This document shows positions 26,011-34,985 of a stretch of DNA of 64,000 bases, piece by piece. Numbering within the stretch: position 1 is the stretch's first letter; each line of letters begins with the position of its first letter. The position numbers and the translations under genes were made by a program. The DNA is from Nonomuraea sp. NBC_00507. Its GTDB lineage: Bacteria > Actinomycetota > Actinomycetes > Streptosporangiales > Streptosporangiaceae. The notes beneath the pieces were generated by a model. The model was not told where the DNA came from. It saw only the letters and a program-made list of their open reading frames with translations, and ran no database searches. The DNA lies in contig NZ_CP107853.1 of NCBI RefSeq assembly GCF_036013525.1, positions 12,152,001-12,216,000 of the forward strand, read 5' to 3'.

Positions 26011-27258
26011 CTACCAGGCCAGGCGGGCCAGATCGTAGCGGGCGATCTGCTCGCCAAGCCGGATGCCGGCCTCGTCGGAGGTCCGGAAATGGAGGCCGGA
26101 CCAGACGCGTGTGTTGATCACGTCCTGAGCGGTCTGCGCCCACGAGGTGTAGGTGCGGACGAACCCTGGCGCGTCGGGCGAAGTGAGCGTCACCGGCCGG
26201 GCCGGAGCAGGCCCGAGCAGATGGGTCATGACCGAGGCCGCCGCACCTGCGTAGCCGTTGTGGCCGCTGGGGTATTCGGGGTTGTCGGGCGCGGGGAAGA
26301 GCGACGTCCAGGTCGCGTCGGGCTCGGTGCCGGGGTTGCCGTCGGCGCCGGCCTGCCGGATCGCCGTGACCGGCCGCCAGGCAAGGTAGGCGTACTTGGC
26401 GTCGTACACCGCGATGTACGCATCCCCCGTCACCGCGTGGAAGGCCATGAGCAGCCGGGCACTGTCCCTGATCGAGCGGTTTGAGCCGTCGGTCAAGACC
26501 TGGCGCAGGATCTGGGTCCAGCTGGACAGGATCGCCGGCCGGTACAGCAGTGCGATGTTGGTCTGCCAGGGGGTGCGGACTGTGCTGTCGGCGCGGCCGT
26601 ACGCCTTGGTCTCGGCGAAGTCGCGTGCGTACCGGGCGGAGGTGAGGGGCGGGGGAGGCCCGGGCCGGAAACGATCGGAGCGGCCGAGGAGGAAGGTCTT
26701 GCCCTTGCCCTGGCCAGCCTGTGTCGCCGGGTTGAACGCGGGCGGCGTCGGCTGCCAGACCCCCGGGGCGGCCGGGGGCGGGGTGAACGGCTCGTTGACC
26801 GAGGCCGGGTCCAGACCATCGCCTGCCCGTTCGGCCAGGACCTTGGCGGCGGCGATGCGGCCTGCATCGATGCCCCGGGTCTTGACGCGCCCGTCAGGAA
26901 GGCGGGCCAGGGTGGTGTTCAGCGCCGCGTCCAGTTCGGTCTTGCGGTCCGGCGCGATCGAGGCCAGCGAGCCGTGGACGGCCGAGGCAAGGGCGGCCTC
27001 GGCGAAGACGCCGTTTGCGTGCGAGCCGATTGCTCGGCTGGCGGCAGTCCAGCTGATGACCCACGTACGAATGTTGGTGATCATGGTGGGGGCGCCCACC
27101 GATGCGTTGGTCTGGTCGAACCACTCCAGGACGGTGTCGGTTCCTGGCGCGGCGCCGGCGTCGGGTCGAGCGGGCGCTGCTACGGCCGACACGAACAGTG
27201 CCGAGCCCAGCACGATTGATAACAGGCGTAGAGGAGATCGGGTGATTCGGCTGGTCAC
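26011..27258 (-). CDS. Secreted vanadium-dependent haloperoxidase-like / PAP2-family enzyme
   Basis: 415 residues, GTG start with GGAGGG upstream and a signal peptide (LLSIVLGSALFVSAVAAPA). The vanadate/phosphate site is visible in order: K and R-P in AKYAYLAWRPVTAIR, the SGH motif in PEYPSGHNGYAGAA, and R-x5-H in TRVWSGLHFRTSDEAG, where His would be the covalent vanadate ligand. The total length and WRP...SGH layout match secreted actinobacterial vanadium haloperoxidase-related proteins better than plain acid phosphatases, but halide specificity cannot be read from sequence. It stands alone, converging on the ABC operon. Confidence 0.85.
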   Translation of the reverse strand: MTSRITRSPLRLLSIVLGSALFVSAVAAPARPDAGAAPGTDTVLEWFDQTNASVGAPTMITNIRTWVISWTAASRAIGSHANGVFAEAALASAVHGSLASIAPDRKTELDAALNTTLARLPDGRVKTRGIDAGRIAAAKVLAERAGDGLDPASVNEPFTPPPAAPGVWQPTPPAFNPATQAGQGKGKTFLLGRSDRFRPGPPPPLTSARYARDFAETKAYGRADSTVRTPWQTNIALLYRPAILSSWTQILRQVLTDGSNRSIRDSARLLMAFHAVTGDAYIAVYDAKYAYLAWRPVTAIRQAGADGNPGTEPDATWTSLFPAPDNPEYPSGHNGYAGAAASVMTHLLGPAPARPVTLTSPDAPGFVRTYTSWAQTAQDVINTRVWSGLHFRTSDEAGIRLGEQIARYDLARLAW

Positions 27259-27795
27259 GTGCCCTCCCTGAGGCTACGAACGACAGTCCATTTCCCACAA
27301 TCCACAGAGGATCATAGGAAATGCCCGAGACCAATCAACAAACTGCGGCGTTCCGTTGGGTGACGGTGACATCCGTACCGCACCATGTTCACCGCCGCGA
27401 CGGCCCGCTACGCCCGCGCGGGCGATCCGCGGCTCGATCTGTTCCGCCTTGAGAAGGTTACGGGGTGCTGATCTCCTGGATCTTGACGATCTCGCCGCGG
27501 TACACGGTGATCAAGGCGGGTCGGTGCCCCGTCTTCAGGTGGGCGATCAGTGCATTGAGGGAGCAACGCTTGGTGCCGAGACCTCGATGGGCTCGTACTC
27601 TGCGGTGCCGCCACTGTATGCGCGTACCCAACCGCGCAGGATGCCGAGGAGGCGCTCGCCGAGGAGAAGGCGGTCGCCGGAGTTCCGCTCAGGGTGACCA
27701 GCGAACCTTGATCTCGCGCAGGCTGCCGTGCTCCCCCGCGCCACAGCCCGGCCGGCAGCTCGGGGGCCCATCTACCTGGCGATGCCGTACCCGCC
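27259..27795. other. 537-bp intergenic stretch, possibly decayed coding DNA
   Basis: No convincing gene. On the minus strand a frame ending in TAA at 27458-27460 reads protein-like for about 50 codons (for example SLNALIAHLKTGHRPALITV, then YRGEIVKIQEISTP) but has no start or recognised family. On the plus strand a 29-codon frame starts at 27385. The haloperoxidase promoter must lie at the left end, and the P450 stop is at the right. Confidence 0.4.
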
Positions 27796-29013
27796 TCAGC
27801 TGCCCTTGACCAGGAGCCGGAGCGGTCGATAGATCAACCCGTCGTCGGTCCACCGCACAGTCGACAGGTCGTCCTGCGCGTGCAGGCCGGGCAGGCGCGT
27901 CGACAGTGCGCGGAATGCCTCCTGAAGCTCCATCCTGGCCAGATTCGCCCCGAGGCAATAGTGGGGACCGTGGCCGAAGGCCAGGTGGGGGTTGGGCGCG
28001 GCGGAACCGGCGAATCTCTGGATATCGAAGCGCAGCGGATCGTCGAACGCTGACCGATCGTGATTGGCGCCGGCGGGGTTGGGCAGCACGACGGTCCCGG
28101 CCGGGATGGTGCCATCGGGCAATATGAGGTCCTCGGTGATCAGCCGAAGGAGGCCATTCCCTCCGGGGCCCTCGTACCGGAGGATCTCTTCCACCGCCGG
28201 CTCCAGCAACTCAGGATGGGCCGCCAGCTTCGCGTATTGCTCAGGGTGGCGTAGCAGGCGGAACGCGCCCCGGATGATCATCGAGGCTGTGGTCTCGTGC
28301 CCCGCCATGATCAAGGTGAACACCATGTGGGTCAGCTCGTCCTCGCTGAGCCTGTCCCCCTCGTCGCGCGCGTCGATGAGCAGGTCGATGAGGTCGTTGC
28401 CGGGCCTGACCCGGTGCGCCGCGATCAGCTCGCCGGCGTAAGCCATGAACGCTGCGAAGCCCTCTCCCCTGGCCTCGGCGCTCGCCTGGGAGGTGGACAG
28501 GAACATCTCGGTCCAGCCACGGAACTGCTCGAACCGGTCCATCGGCACCCCGAGCATCTCGCAGATCACCCGCGCGGGCAGCGGCAGGGCGAAGTCGGAG
28601 ACCACGTCGAACTCCGCGCCGGCCCTGTCGATCAGCTCGTTGGCGATGGCCGCGGCGCGCGGCCGCCAGCGCTCGATCTGCCTGGGGGTGAAAGTGCCCT
28701 GCAGGATGCGGCGGTAGCGGCTGTGTTCCGGTGGATCCTGGTTGATCAGCGCCGCAGGATCGTCCTCCAGGGCCGTGCCGCTGATCATCCTGGGCAGGCC
28801 GGGCGCCCGCAGGTTGCGGCTGCTGGCCGGTGAGGCGAGGACCACGCGGACGTCGTCGTACCGGACGATCATCGGGACCTGATCCCCGCTCGGCATCGTG
28901 GCCGGCTCCATCGGAGCCTCCGCGTGCCTGCGGGCCAGGTCGGGCGATGGGGTGCCGAATGGTCCGGGCGGAAGGTCAGGCCATGGCCATCTGGTGCTGG
29001 ACTGCTCTGTCAA
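27796..29013 (-). CDS. Cytochrome P450
   Basis: 405 residues using TTG 29013, which has AGGAGG 5 bases upstream; upstream ATG codons lack one. I-helix AGHETTAS (oxygen-activating Thr), K-helix EEILR (ExxR), and the heme loop FGHGPHYCLGANLARMEL with the Cys thiolate ligand are all present. The class is bacterial soluble P450 (CYP105/107-like size); substrate unknown. It needs ferredoxin and reductase, neither of which is encoded nearby. It follows the DyP peroxidase gene by 157 bases on the same strand, so the two may be co-transcribed. Confidence 0.93.
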   Translation of the reverse strand: MTEQSSTRWPWPDLPPGPFGTPSPDLARRHAEAPMEPATMPSGDQVPMIVRYDDVRVVLASPASSRNLRAPGLPRMISGTALEDDPAALINQDPPEHSRYRRILQGTFTPRQIERWRPRAAAIANELIDRAGAEFDVVSDFALPLPARVICEMLGVPMDRFEQFRGWTEMFLSTSQASAEARGEGFAAFMAYAGELIAAHRVRPGNDLIDLLIDARDEGDRLSEDELTHMVFTLIMAGHETTASMIIRGAFRLLRHPEQYAKLAAHPELLEPAVEEILRYEGPGGNGLLRLITEDLILPDGTIPAGTVVLPNPAGANHDRSAFDDPLRFDIQRFAGSAAPNPHLAFGHGPHYCLGANLARMELQEAFRALSTRLPGLHAQDDLSTVRWTDDGLIYRPLRLLVKGS

Positions 29014-29170
29014 AGTCGCCTCCTGGAGATGTCGTCCAACAAGCTCCCTGAACATACGAAGCAGCCCGTAAGTGGTCAATCTGTCCTGATAGCCACGCTT
29101 TCCGAGGCCAGAATCCTCATGAGCTCCGCTTCAGGCCGCCGATCCCGGAGGAACCGTCGGATGCGCTCTG

Positions 29171-30190
29171 CTAGTCGGACATCGTGCCCACCTGGACCAC
29201 ACCGGTGCCGGTCCCGAGGACATCGGCCGCGGCGGCCGGCTCGGCGGCCTGCGGTGGGAGGTCTTCCAGGAAGTCGGCGGCCGGCACGAAGAACAGCGTC
29301 CCGGTCACGGGGGTGGAAAAGTCCAGGATCCGGTCGTGGTTGCCCGGCGGATCGCCGATGAACATGTTCTCCAGCATCGTCTCGGTGACCGCCGGCGTGC
29401 GGGCGTACCCGATGAAGTAGGTGCCGAACTCGCCCCGGCCGGCGTTCCCGAACGGCATGTTGTCGCGCAGGATCCGGCGTTCCGTCCCGTCGGGGTCGGT
29501 GATGGTGGTCAGCGCGACATGCGAATTGGATGGCTTGACGGCGTCGTCCAATTCGATGTTCTCCAGCTTCGTGCGGCCGATGATGCGCTCCTGGGCCTGC
29601 ACGGGCAGGGCGTTCCACGCTTCCAGGTCGTGCAGGTACTTCTGTACGATCACGTAGCTTCCGCCGGTGAAGTCGGGGTCCTCGTCACCGATCAGGACCG
29701 CCGCGGCCGCCGCCGGGCCCACCGGGTTCTCGGTGCCGTCGACGAAGCCCAGCAGGTCGCGCAGGTCGAAGTACATGAACCCCTGCACCTCGTCCTCGAC
29801 CGTGACCACTCCCCGCAACCGCCGCATGATCTGGGACGCCAGCTCGAAGCACAGGTCGAGCTTCTCCGCGCGAATGTGGAACAGCAGGTCCCCCGGAGTG
29901 GAGACCGCACGGTGTACGGGACCGGAGACCTCGCGGAAGGGATGCAGTTCGGCGGGGCGAGGCCCGTCGAACAGGCGGTCCCAGGCGTCCGGCCCGATGC
30001 CGACGACGCAGCTGAGCGTGCTGCCTGGCGCCCGGAAACCGACCGAGCGCGACAGCCCGGCCACATCGCCCAGCAGTTCTCGTACGATCGGTTCACCGCC
30101 GTGACGCACCGTCAGCACAAGGAAGATGGCAGCGGTCGTCAATGGGCTCAGCACCGGCTGCGGTATGCCGCTACGCTCCGGCTCTTCCAT
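29171..30190 (-). CDS. Dye-decolorizing (DyP-type) peroxidase
   Basis: 339 residues; ATG 30190 is preferred as it has AGGGGG at proper distance. The GxxDG motif is in LLGFVDGTENPVG, with the catalytic Asp; the proximal heme His is in KPSNSHVALTTI; the distal Arg is likely in GTERRILRDNMPFG. No Tat signal is seen, so this is a cytosolic DyP (class B-like). The family oxidises dyes and phenolics with H2O2 and can act inside encapsulins; no encapsulin gene is nearby. It is divergent from a RibD-like reductase gene. Confidence 0.93.
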   Translation of the reverse strand: MEEPERSGIPQPVLSPLTTAAIFLVLTVRHGGEPIVRELLGDVAGLSRSVGFRAPGSTLSCVVGIGPDAWDRLFDGPRPAELHPFREVSGPVHRAVSTPGDLLFHIRAEKLDLCFELASQIMRRLRGVVTVEDEVQGFMYFDLRDLLGFVDGTENPVGPAAAAAVLIGDEDPDFTGGSYVIVQKYLHDLEAWNALPVQAQERIIGRTKLENIELDDAVKPSNSHVALTTITDPDGTERRILRDNMPFGNAGRGEFGTYFIGYARTPAVTETMLENMFIGDPPGNHDRILDFSTPVTGTLFFVPAADFLEDLPPQAAEPAAAADVLGTGTGVVQVGTMSD

Positions 30191-30365
30191 ACAGATCATC
30201 CCCCTTTGTCTACTTGGGCGAAGCATGCCATGACGATGCCGACCACCGCCTCGTCGCCGCCCGTCCAAAGGGAGACCTTAAGCGATCCGTAAGCAGGTCC
30301 CGCGAGGCTATAAGCACATCAGATCGGCCGGGCCGGACGGCCCAGCCCTTCCTTGGAGGACCAGC

Positions 30366-30971
30366 ATGAGGACGATCGCCGCAAACCTGTTCATCTCACT
30401 CGACGGAGTCATCGAGGACCCGCAGGACTGGCATTTCCCCTACTTCAACGACGAGATGGGTGCCGCCGTGACGGAGCAAATGGCCGACACCCTGCTCCTG
30501 GGACGCAAGACCTATGACAGCTTCGCCGGAGCATGGCCGGAGCGGGAGGCCGAAGGCGGCGAGGACGCGGGCTTCGCGAAGACGCTCGGCGACGCACGGA
30601 AGATCGTCGTCTCGCGCCAGCCGCTGGAGTTCACCTGGCGGAACTCCGAGCTGCTCCAGGGGGACCTGGTCGAGGCCGTGACCGCGTTGAAGAGCGAGCA
30701 GGGCGGCCGCATCGCCATGAGCGGCTCGGTCTCGGTGGTCCGCCAGCTGCTGACCGCGGGGCTGCTGGACGAACTGCACCTGCTGGTGCATCCGATCGCC
30801 GTCCGCAAGGGCGAGCGCCTGTTCGACGAGGGCGACAACCCCATCCCTCTGGAGCTGATCAAGTCCGAGACGTTCACGACCGGTGTGCTGTACCTGGTCT
30901 ACCGGCCTGCCAAGGCGGCCGGCGACGTTTCCTACGACGACGCCAAGGCCCACCTGTCCCAGGGCGAGTAG
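30366..30971 (+). CDS. Dihydrofolate-reductase-like protein (RibD C-terminal family), copy 1
   Basis: 201 residues, GGAGGACC upstream of ATG. Family features: ANLFISLDGVIEDP at the start, the NADPH-binding LLLGRKTYDSFAGAWPE, MSGSVSVVRQLLTAGLLDEL and HLLVHPIAVRKGERLF. These YyaP/YwjB-like proteins are related to DHFR and the RibD reductase domain, but physiological substrates are unknown. Three paralogues occur in this window. This copy is divergent from the DyP gene with no obvious operon partner. Confidence 0.88.
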   Translation: MRTIAANLFISLDGVIEDPQDWHFPYFNDEMGAAVTEQMADTLLLGRKTYDSFAGAWPEREAEGGEDAGFAKTLGDARKIVVSRQPLEFTWRNSELLQGDLVEAVTALKSEQGGRIAMSGSVSVVRQLLTAGLLDELHLLVHPIAVRKGERLFDEGDNPIPLELIKSETFTTGVLYLVYRPAKAAGDVSYDDAKAHLSQGE

Positions 30972-31012
30972 CAGGGCGAGCGCTTGCCACCGGCAGGCAT
31001 CGGGCCTTTCGA

Positions 31013-31594
31013 CTATTCGGCCTCGCGGGTAGGCGAGCAGCACCCGTCGTGGGCAGTGCTGCTGGAGGCGGCGGCGGCCGGGACGGCGCAGCAGGCGTCC
31101 TCCCGCCAGGCCTCTCGGCCTTCCTTGACCGCGACGGCGGCGATGACCAGGGCGGCGATCGGGTCGGCCCAGGACCAGCCGAACAGGCTGTTGAGCGCCA
31201 GCCCGACGAGGAGCACGCCGGACAGGTAGGTGCACAGCAGAGTCTGCTTGGAGTCGGCGACGGCGGAGGCGGAGCCGAGTTCGCGGCCGGCGCGGCGCTG
31301 CGCCTGCGACAGGAACGGTATGACGACCAGCGACAGGGCGGCCAGGATCAGGCCCGCCGTGGAGTGCTCGGCTTCACCGACGCCGAGCAGCGCTCGGACG
31401 GCGTCGAAGGTGACGTACGCGGCCAGCGCAAAGAAGGAGATGGCGATGACGCGCAGCGCCGCCCGTTCCCGCTTCTCGTGGTCGGCGGTGGACCAGGCCA
31501 CCGCGGCGGCGGCCACCAGCAGCCGGACGCGGCGCAGCAGCAGCGCGCGCCGTGCCGGGGACGGGCCCAGGCCGGGCAGGTTGACCGCGGTCAT
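31013..31594 (-). pseudogene. CDF-type cation transporter with internal deletion
   Basis: 193 residues, still an open frame. The N-terminus LLLRRVRLLVAA is joined directly to AAVAWSTADHEKRERAALRV. In intact relatives the first helices and the H/D-x3-D metal site lie between these two segments (about 40 residues, from memory). Later features remain: SALGAD-type site as SAVADSKQTLLCTYLSG and SWADPIAALVIAAVAVKEG. The Cys-rich tail (EDACCAVP, HDGCCSP) may bind soft metals. With helix 1-2 and one metal site gone, transport is doubtful. It overlaps the broken arsR gene (ATGA) and is divergent from arsM. Confidence 0.65.
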
Positions 31595-31892
31595 GCGACC
31601 GCCTCCCCCGCCGGCTGCCCGCGGTGGTCGCCGGTGACGCCGATCGGGCGGGCGGCGCCCGGGGCCGGGCAGAGTGTGACCGCGTGGCAGTCGCGCAGGC
31701 AGGCCAGGTGCTTGGAGATGGTCGACTGGGCCAGGCCCAGCTCGGCGACGAGGTCCACCACGCGGGCTTCGCCGCGGGCCAGGCGTTGCACGATGCGCAG
31801 CCGGTTCTGATCGGACAGGGAGTGGAACAGCGCGGCCGCCGGGGGACCGCGATCAGTTCGGCCTCTGATTCGACAGCTTTCTATATTGACAT
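31591..31892 (-). pseudogene. Broken ArsR-family regulator gene
   Basis: ATG 31892 begins MSI then meets a stop; a second frame continues VESEAELIAVP; a third carries the clear ArsR core AAALFHSLSDQNRLRIVQRL and STISKHLACLRDC to a stop at 31591. After CLRDC the sequence jumps to HAVTLCPAPG, which in relatives lies about 35 residues later, so the wing is missing. At least two frame breaks and one internal deletion make it nonfunctional as read. It was probably the metal/arsenic sensor for the overlapping CDF gene and the divergent arsM. Confidence 0.65.
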
Positions 31893-31919
31893 GTCTCTAA
31901 TCAGAGCGGGATGCTTGAT

Positions 31920-31933
31920 TCGATAGACATCGA
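31920..31933. promoter_or_regulatory. Inverted repeat upstream of arsM
   Basis: TCGAT-AGAC-ATCGA is a 5-bp dyad in an AT-rich patch between the broken arsR and arsM. It could be an ArsR operator; short arms make this tentative. Confidence 0.35.
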
Positions 31934-31997
31934 TACAAGTCGGCGCCACCGTTCCGGTCAGGCGTCAGCCCGGATCAGTTTCAGACGGGAGCCTGTG

Positions 31998-32792
31998 ATG
32001 AGCGAGCAGTCCGTCCAACTACGCGAGCAGGTACGGGAGCGGTCCGCGGCGGCCGCGACGGCGGTCACGGCCGGCGGAGCCGCCTGTTGCGGTCCGCAGG
32101 AGATCGAGGAGGGGTTCGGCGCGGCCCTGTACGCCGCCGACGAGCGAGAGGGCCTGCCCGCCGAGGCGGTGGCGGCCTCACTGGGCTGCGGCAACCCCAC
32201 GGCGGTCGCCGAGTTGCGCGAGGGCGAGCGAGTGCTGGATCTGGGCTCGGGCGGCGGCATCGACGTGCTGCTGTCCGCCCGCCGGGTGGGCCCGGCCGGT
32301 AAGGCGTATGGGCTGGACATGACCGAGGAGATGCTCGCCCTGGCGCGCGCGAACGCCGCCAGGGCGGGCGCGGCGAACGTGGAGTTCCTCAAGGGCACGA
32401 TCGAGTCCATCCCGCTGCCGGCCGCCAGCGTGGATGTGGTCATCTCCAACTGCGTCATCAACCTGTCGGTGGACAAGGACGCGGTGTTCGCCGAGACCTT
32501 CCGGGTGCTGGTGCCCGGCGGCCGCCTCGGCGTTTCCGACGTCGTCGCCGACGACGCCCTCACCCCGGCCCAGCGGGCCGAGCGCGGCGACTACGCCGGC
32601 TGCATCGCCGGCGCCCTGTCGTTCGCCGAATACCGGGCCGGGCTGCGGGCGGCCGGGTTCACCGGCATCACCATCACCTCCACCCACCAGGTCGCCGACG
32701 GCATGCACTCGGCCATCGTCCGCGCCGTCAAGCCCGCCGAGACCCGCCAGGGCGTCCCGGCGACCGACGTCGTGCACACCTCGCAGCCATGA
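31998..32792 (+). CDS. arsM: Arsenite S-adenosylmethionine methyltransferase
   Basis: 264 residues from ATG 31998 (GGGAG upstream). SAM-binding motif I is [20 protein letters not shown]. Three family Cys residues are in place: [17 protein letters not shown] and [10 protein letters not shown], which bind As(III). An extra CC pair near the N-terminus ([11 protein letters not shown]) is common in this family. The enzyme methylates arsenite to volatile or less toxic species in the cytosol. It is divergent from remnants of an arsR-CDF pair, which makes its present regulation uncertain. Confidence 0.93.
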   Translation: MSEQSVQLREQVRERSAAAATAVTAGGAACCGPQEIEEGFGAALYAADEREGLPAEAVAASLGCGNPTAVAELREGERVLDLGSGGGIDVLLSARRVGPAGKAYGLDMTEEMLALARANAARAGAANVEFLKGTIESIPLPAASVDVVISNCVINLSVDKDAVFAETFRVLVPGGRLGVSDVVADDALTPAQRAERGDYAGCIAGALSFAEYRAGLRAAGFTGITITSTHQVADGMHSAIVRAVKPAETRQGVPATDVVHTSQP

Positions 32793-32839
32793 GTCCGCCC
32801 GGGCGCCTGTCACGCCAAGCGCCCGGGGCATGGCCTTGA

Positions 32840-33203
32840 TCAGAGCCGGTCGAGGATCTTCCGCAGCTGCTCTCGGCGAACAGCTTGTCGAATCGCTTGC
32901 CCTTGGCCGCCTCGAGCTTCTTCATGTCCGGCGCGGACATCATGCCCGGCATGCCGTGCCCCACGTGCCCTTCAGGGTCGGACTCGCGGCCAGGTCGGCC
33001 ATGTCGACCGCCTGCTCGTGATGCGGCATCATCATCCGCGCGAACGTGACGTCCGCGTCGCTGAAGGCAGCCGACGGCGAAGCGCCTGTGGCGGTGACGG
33101 CAGGGGCGCGGCTGCCCACCTTCTGGTGTCCGGCCACCGAGTCGCTCGTGCCGCCGCAGGCGGTGGGCAGGGCGAGCGCCCCTGCGGCAACGATGGAGGA
33201 CAC
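32840..33203 (-). pseudogene. DUF305 protein gene with internal deletions
   Basis: Blocks typical of DUF305 occur in order but not in one frame: a Cys-containing secretion start (SSIVAAGALALPTACGG), DADVTFARMMMPHHEQAVDM with ADLAAS, then in another frame GHGMPGMMSAPDMKKLEAAK with RFDKLF, then in a third EQLRKILDRL and stop at 32840. The middle helix and the second MMIAHH-type motif expected in DUF305 are absent. Intact members are secreted or periplasmic four-helix metal-related proteins. It lies just after the truncated cytochrome gene on the same strand. Confidence 0.65.
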
Positions 33204-33209
33204 GGCTTA

Positions 33210-33968
33210 CTAAAGGGCGGTCTTGCGGAGCTGGGCCGCCTCGGCCCGGCAGTCCGCGCACTCCCTCAGATGCGCTCGCACGGCAGCCATCTCAACCGGT
33301 CCGAGAAGGTCCAGGACGTACGCGCCGAGCGCGGTCGGGTCGTGCCGCACGGACCATCCCGGCCAGAGCCGGAAGGCCACCGTCCGATCGAGACGGCCGC
33401 CCAGGTGCATGGCGCGCCAGACACCCCGGTACCCCGGCAGCAGCCCCGCCGCGACCAGCACGTGTCCGGCGATCAGCAGCGTCGCCAGGTACGTCGCCCA
33501 GACATGGATCCTGACCAGCACCGCGAACACCGGCCCTCCGTGCAACAGGCTCATGCCCGCACCGCTGGCGAGCAGGGCCAGCAGGGTTCCGGCCAGCGCG
33601 AGGTTGAGGACCCGCTGGCCGGGATCGAAGTGCCCCTCGTGGTGACCGAACCGGCCGGTGAAGAGTGCTGCGGGCCAGCGTACGAACCATCCCAGATCGC
33701 CCCTGCGGAAGCGCACCGATTCGGTGACGAACGTCCGGATGGCACGGCGCCCGAACGCGACCGCCACCAGGACGAGCACCGCGAGTGCCCAGCCGAGCCA
33801 GGTGTGCAGGACGGTGTCGGGCAGTCGGGTCAACCACGCGAGCGGGCTGGGGTCGCCCTCCCTGCCCGCCAGCAGCCACCAGCCGGTGCCGAGCAGCCCC
33901 AGCGTCGCCAGGTAGACGCCCGCATGGAACCATCTGGTCCTGCGGTCATAGCGCTCAGTAGTAGTCAT
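33210..33968 (-). CDS. Cytochrome b561-like membrane protein fused to anti-sigma zinc-finger piece
   Basis: 252 residues. The first ~200 resemble the cytochrome b/FDH-gamma domain: four or five helices with His candidates in LHTWLGWALAV, RIHVWATYLATLLIAGHVLV and FHAGVYLATLG. After FRLWPGWSVRHD the sequence switches to TALGAYVLDLLGPVEMAAVR with AHLRECADCRAE, the H-x3-C-x2-C zinc anti-sigma signature, and stops soon after. This looks like two neighbouring genes joined by a deletion, because the anti-sigma part lacks its membrane anchor. If expressed, it could be a heme membrane protein with a small zinc-binding tail. Confidence 0.7.
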   Translation of the reverse strand: MTTTERYDRRTRWFHAGVYLATLGLLGTGWWLLAGREGDPSPLAWLTRLPDTVLHTWLGWALAVLVLVAVAFGRRAIRTFVTESVRFRRGDLGWFVRWPAALFTGRFGHHEGHFDPGQRVLNLALAGTLLALLASGAGMSLLHGGPVFAVLVRIHVWATYLATLLIAGHVLVAAGLLPGYRGVWRAMHLGGRLDRTVAFRLWPGWSVRHDPTALGAYVLDLLGPVEMAAVRAHLRECADCRAEAAQLRKTAL

Positions 33969-34368
33969 TGCCGGAGCTCTGCGTCGGCGAGGGAGCCTGA
34001 CCGCCCCCTGTCACGTTCACCGTGAGCTCGGCCGAGGCGCCGGCAGGCGAATGGTCGGCGTTCTGCAGCGTGACCCCCACCTTGTGCTCGCCCGGTGGCA
34101 GCCCGGCGATCTGGAACGGCGAGGCCGTGACGACGGTGTAGTCATCGGTGTGCCCATCGGTGAACACGTGAACATGGTGCTTGCCGGATTCCGGTGGGCC
34201 GATCTCCACGCTGGTGGTGAACTCCAGGGAGAACGTCCCGGCGACGTCGGCGTTGTTCGCCGGGCCGGTGATGGTCACGGTCGGGGAGCCGTCGGCGCCT
34301 GTCGCGCCGGCCGTGCTGCATCCCGCGAGCAACATGCTCGCGGCGAGAGCGAGAAGGATTTTTCTCAT
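33955..34368 (-). CDS. Lipoprotein with DUF4399-like beta domain
   Basis: 137 residues. Lipobox LLAGCS at about 18-23 after MRKILLALAASM marks a lipoprotein. The body is a beta-sandwich-type domain with TVTITGPANNADVAGTFSLE, KHHVHVFTDGHTDDY and GLPPGEHKVGVTLQNADHSP, resembling DUF4399-like proteins, in which His residues may bind metal. It ends in a Ser/Gly/Tyr tail. It overlaps the cytochrome gene by 14 bases, so the lipoprotein, cytochrome and DUF305 genes formed one operon, divergent from a sigma/anti-sigma pair at 34482. Confidence 0.75.
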   Translation of the reverse strand: MRKILLALAASMLLAGCSTAGATGADGSPTVTITGPANNADVAGTFSLEFTTSVEIGPPESGKHHVHVFTDGHTDDYTVVTASPFQIAGLPPGEHKVGVTLQNADHSPAGASAELTVNVTGGGQAPSPTQSSGNDYY

Positions 34369-34481
34369 GCCGGTTGTACGGGTGGCGGCCCGCCCCGGGA
34401 TTCACCTCGGTGAAGCCAGAATGATGATCCTTACCGTAGTACCGACTGTGGGCACTTTCGGATGAATCGCTCCTGGCCGGG

Positions 34482-34985
34482 ATGGCGTCGGGCGACACGC
34501 AGGCCGCCACCACGCTCGTACGTCGCTATCAGGCCAGGGTGTTCGGTCTTGCCAGAACCATCGTGGGAGAGGCGGCGTTGGCGGAGGAGGTCGCGCAGGA
34601 GACCTTCGTGCGAGCATGGCGGCACGCGGCTGCCTACGATGCCAGGCGTGGTGCCGTACCGACCTGGCTGCTCACGATCACGCGCAATCTCGCCATCGAC
34701 GCGCTGCGGCTCCGGCGCGAGCTGCCGGTCGATCCGCAGGCGCTGCTCACGCGGCTGCTGTCCGCGGAGAGCACCGAAGACGCGCCGCGTGATGAGGAGT
34801 TCGTCCGCCGGGCGCTGCGCATGCTGCCGCGGGAGCAGGCCAGGGCCATCGCCCTCACCGTGTTCTACGGACTGACCAGCAAGGAGGTGGCGCAGGTCGA
34901 GAGCATACCGCTGGGCACCGCCAAGACTCGCCTGCGCAGGGGGCTGGCCAAGCTCCGTGAACAGTTGGAGGTGAACGATGACTGA
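34482..34985 (+). CDS. ECF-type RNA polymerase sigma factor (SigK-like)
   Basis: 167 residues from ATG 34482; in-frame homology continues upstream (LSDESLLAG) without a start codon, so the true start may be altered or damaged. Region 2: RRYQARVFGLARTIVGEAAL with EEVAQETFVRAWRHA. Region 4: LPREQARAIALTVFYGLTSK and IPLGTAKTRLRRGLAKLREQ. It overlaps the following anti-sigma gene by 8 bases. ECF sigma factors of this group direct envelope or redox stress genes; the divergent lipoprotein/cytochrome operon is a natural target. Confidence 0.88.
   Translation: MASGDTQAATTLVRRYQARVFGLARTIVGEAALAEEVAQETFVRAWRHAAAYDARRGAVPTWLLTITRNLAIDALRLRRELPVDPQALLTRLLSAESTEDAPRDEEFVRRALRMLPREQARAIALTVFYGLTSKEVAQVESIPLGTAKTRLRRGLAKLREQLEVNDD

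Noticed and set aside
29076..29170. Protein-like minus-strand frame after the DyP stop (RLAERIRRFLRDRRPEAELM)
   Set aside because: No start codon after the DyP stop; only reachable by reading through in another frame.
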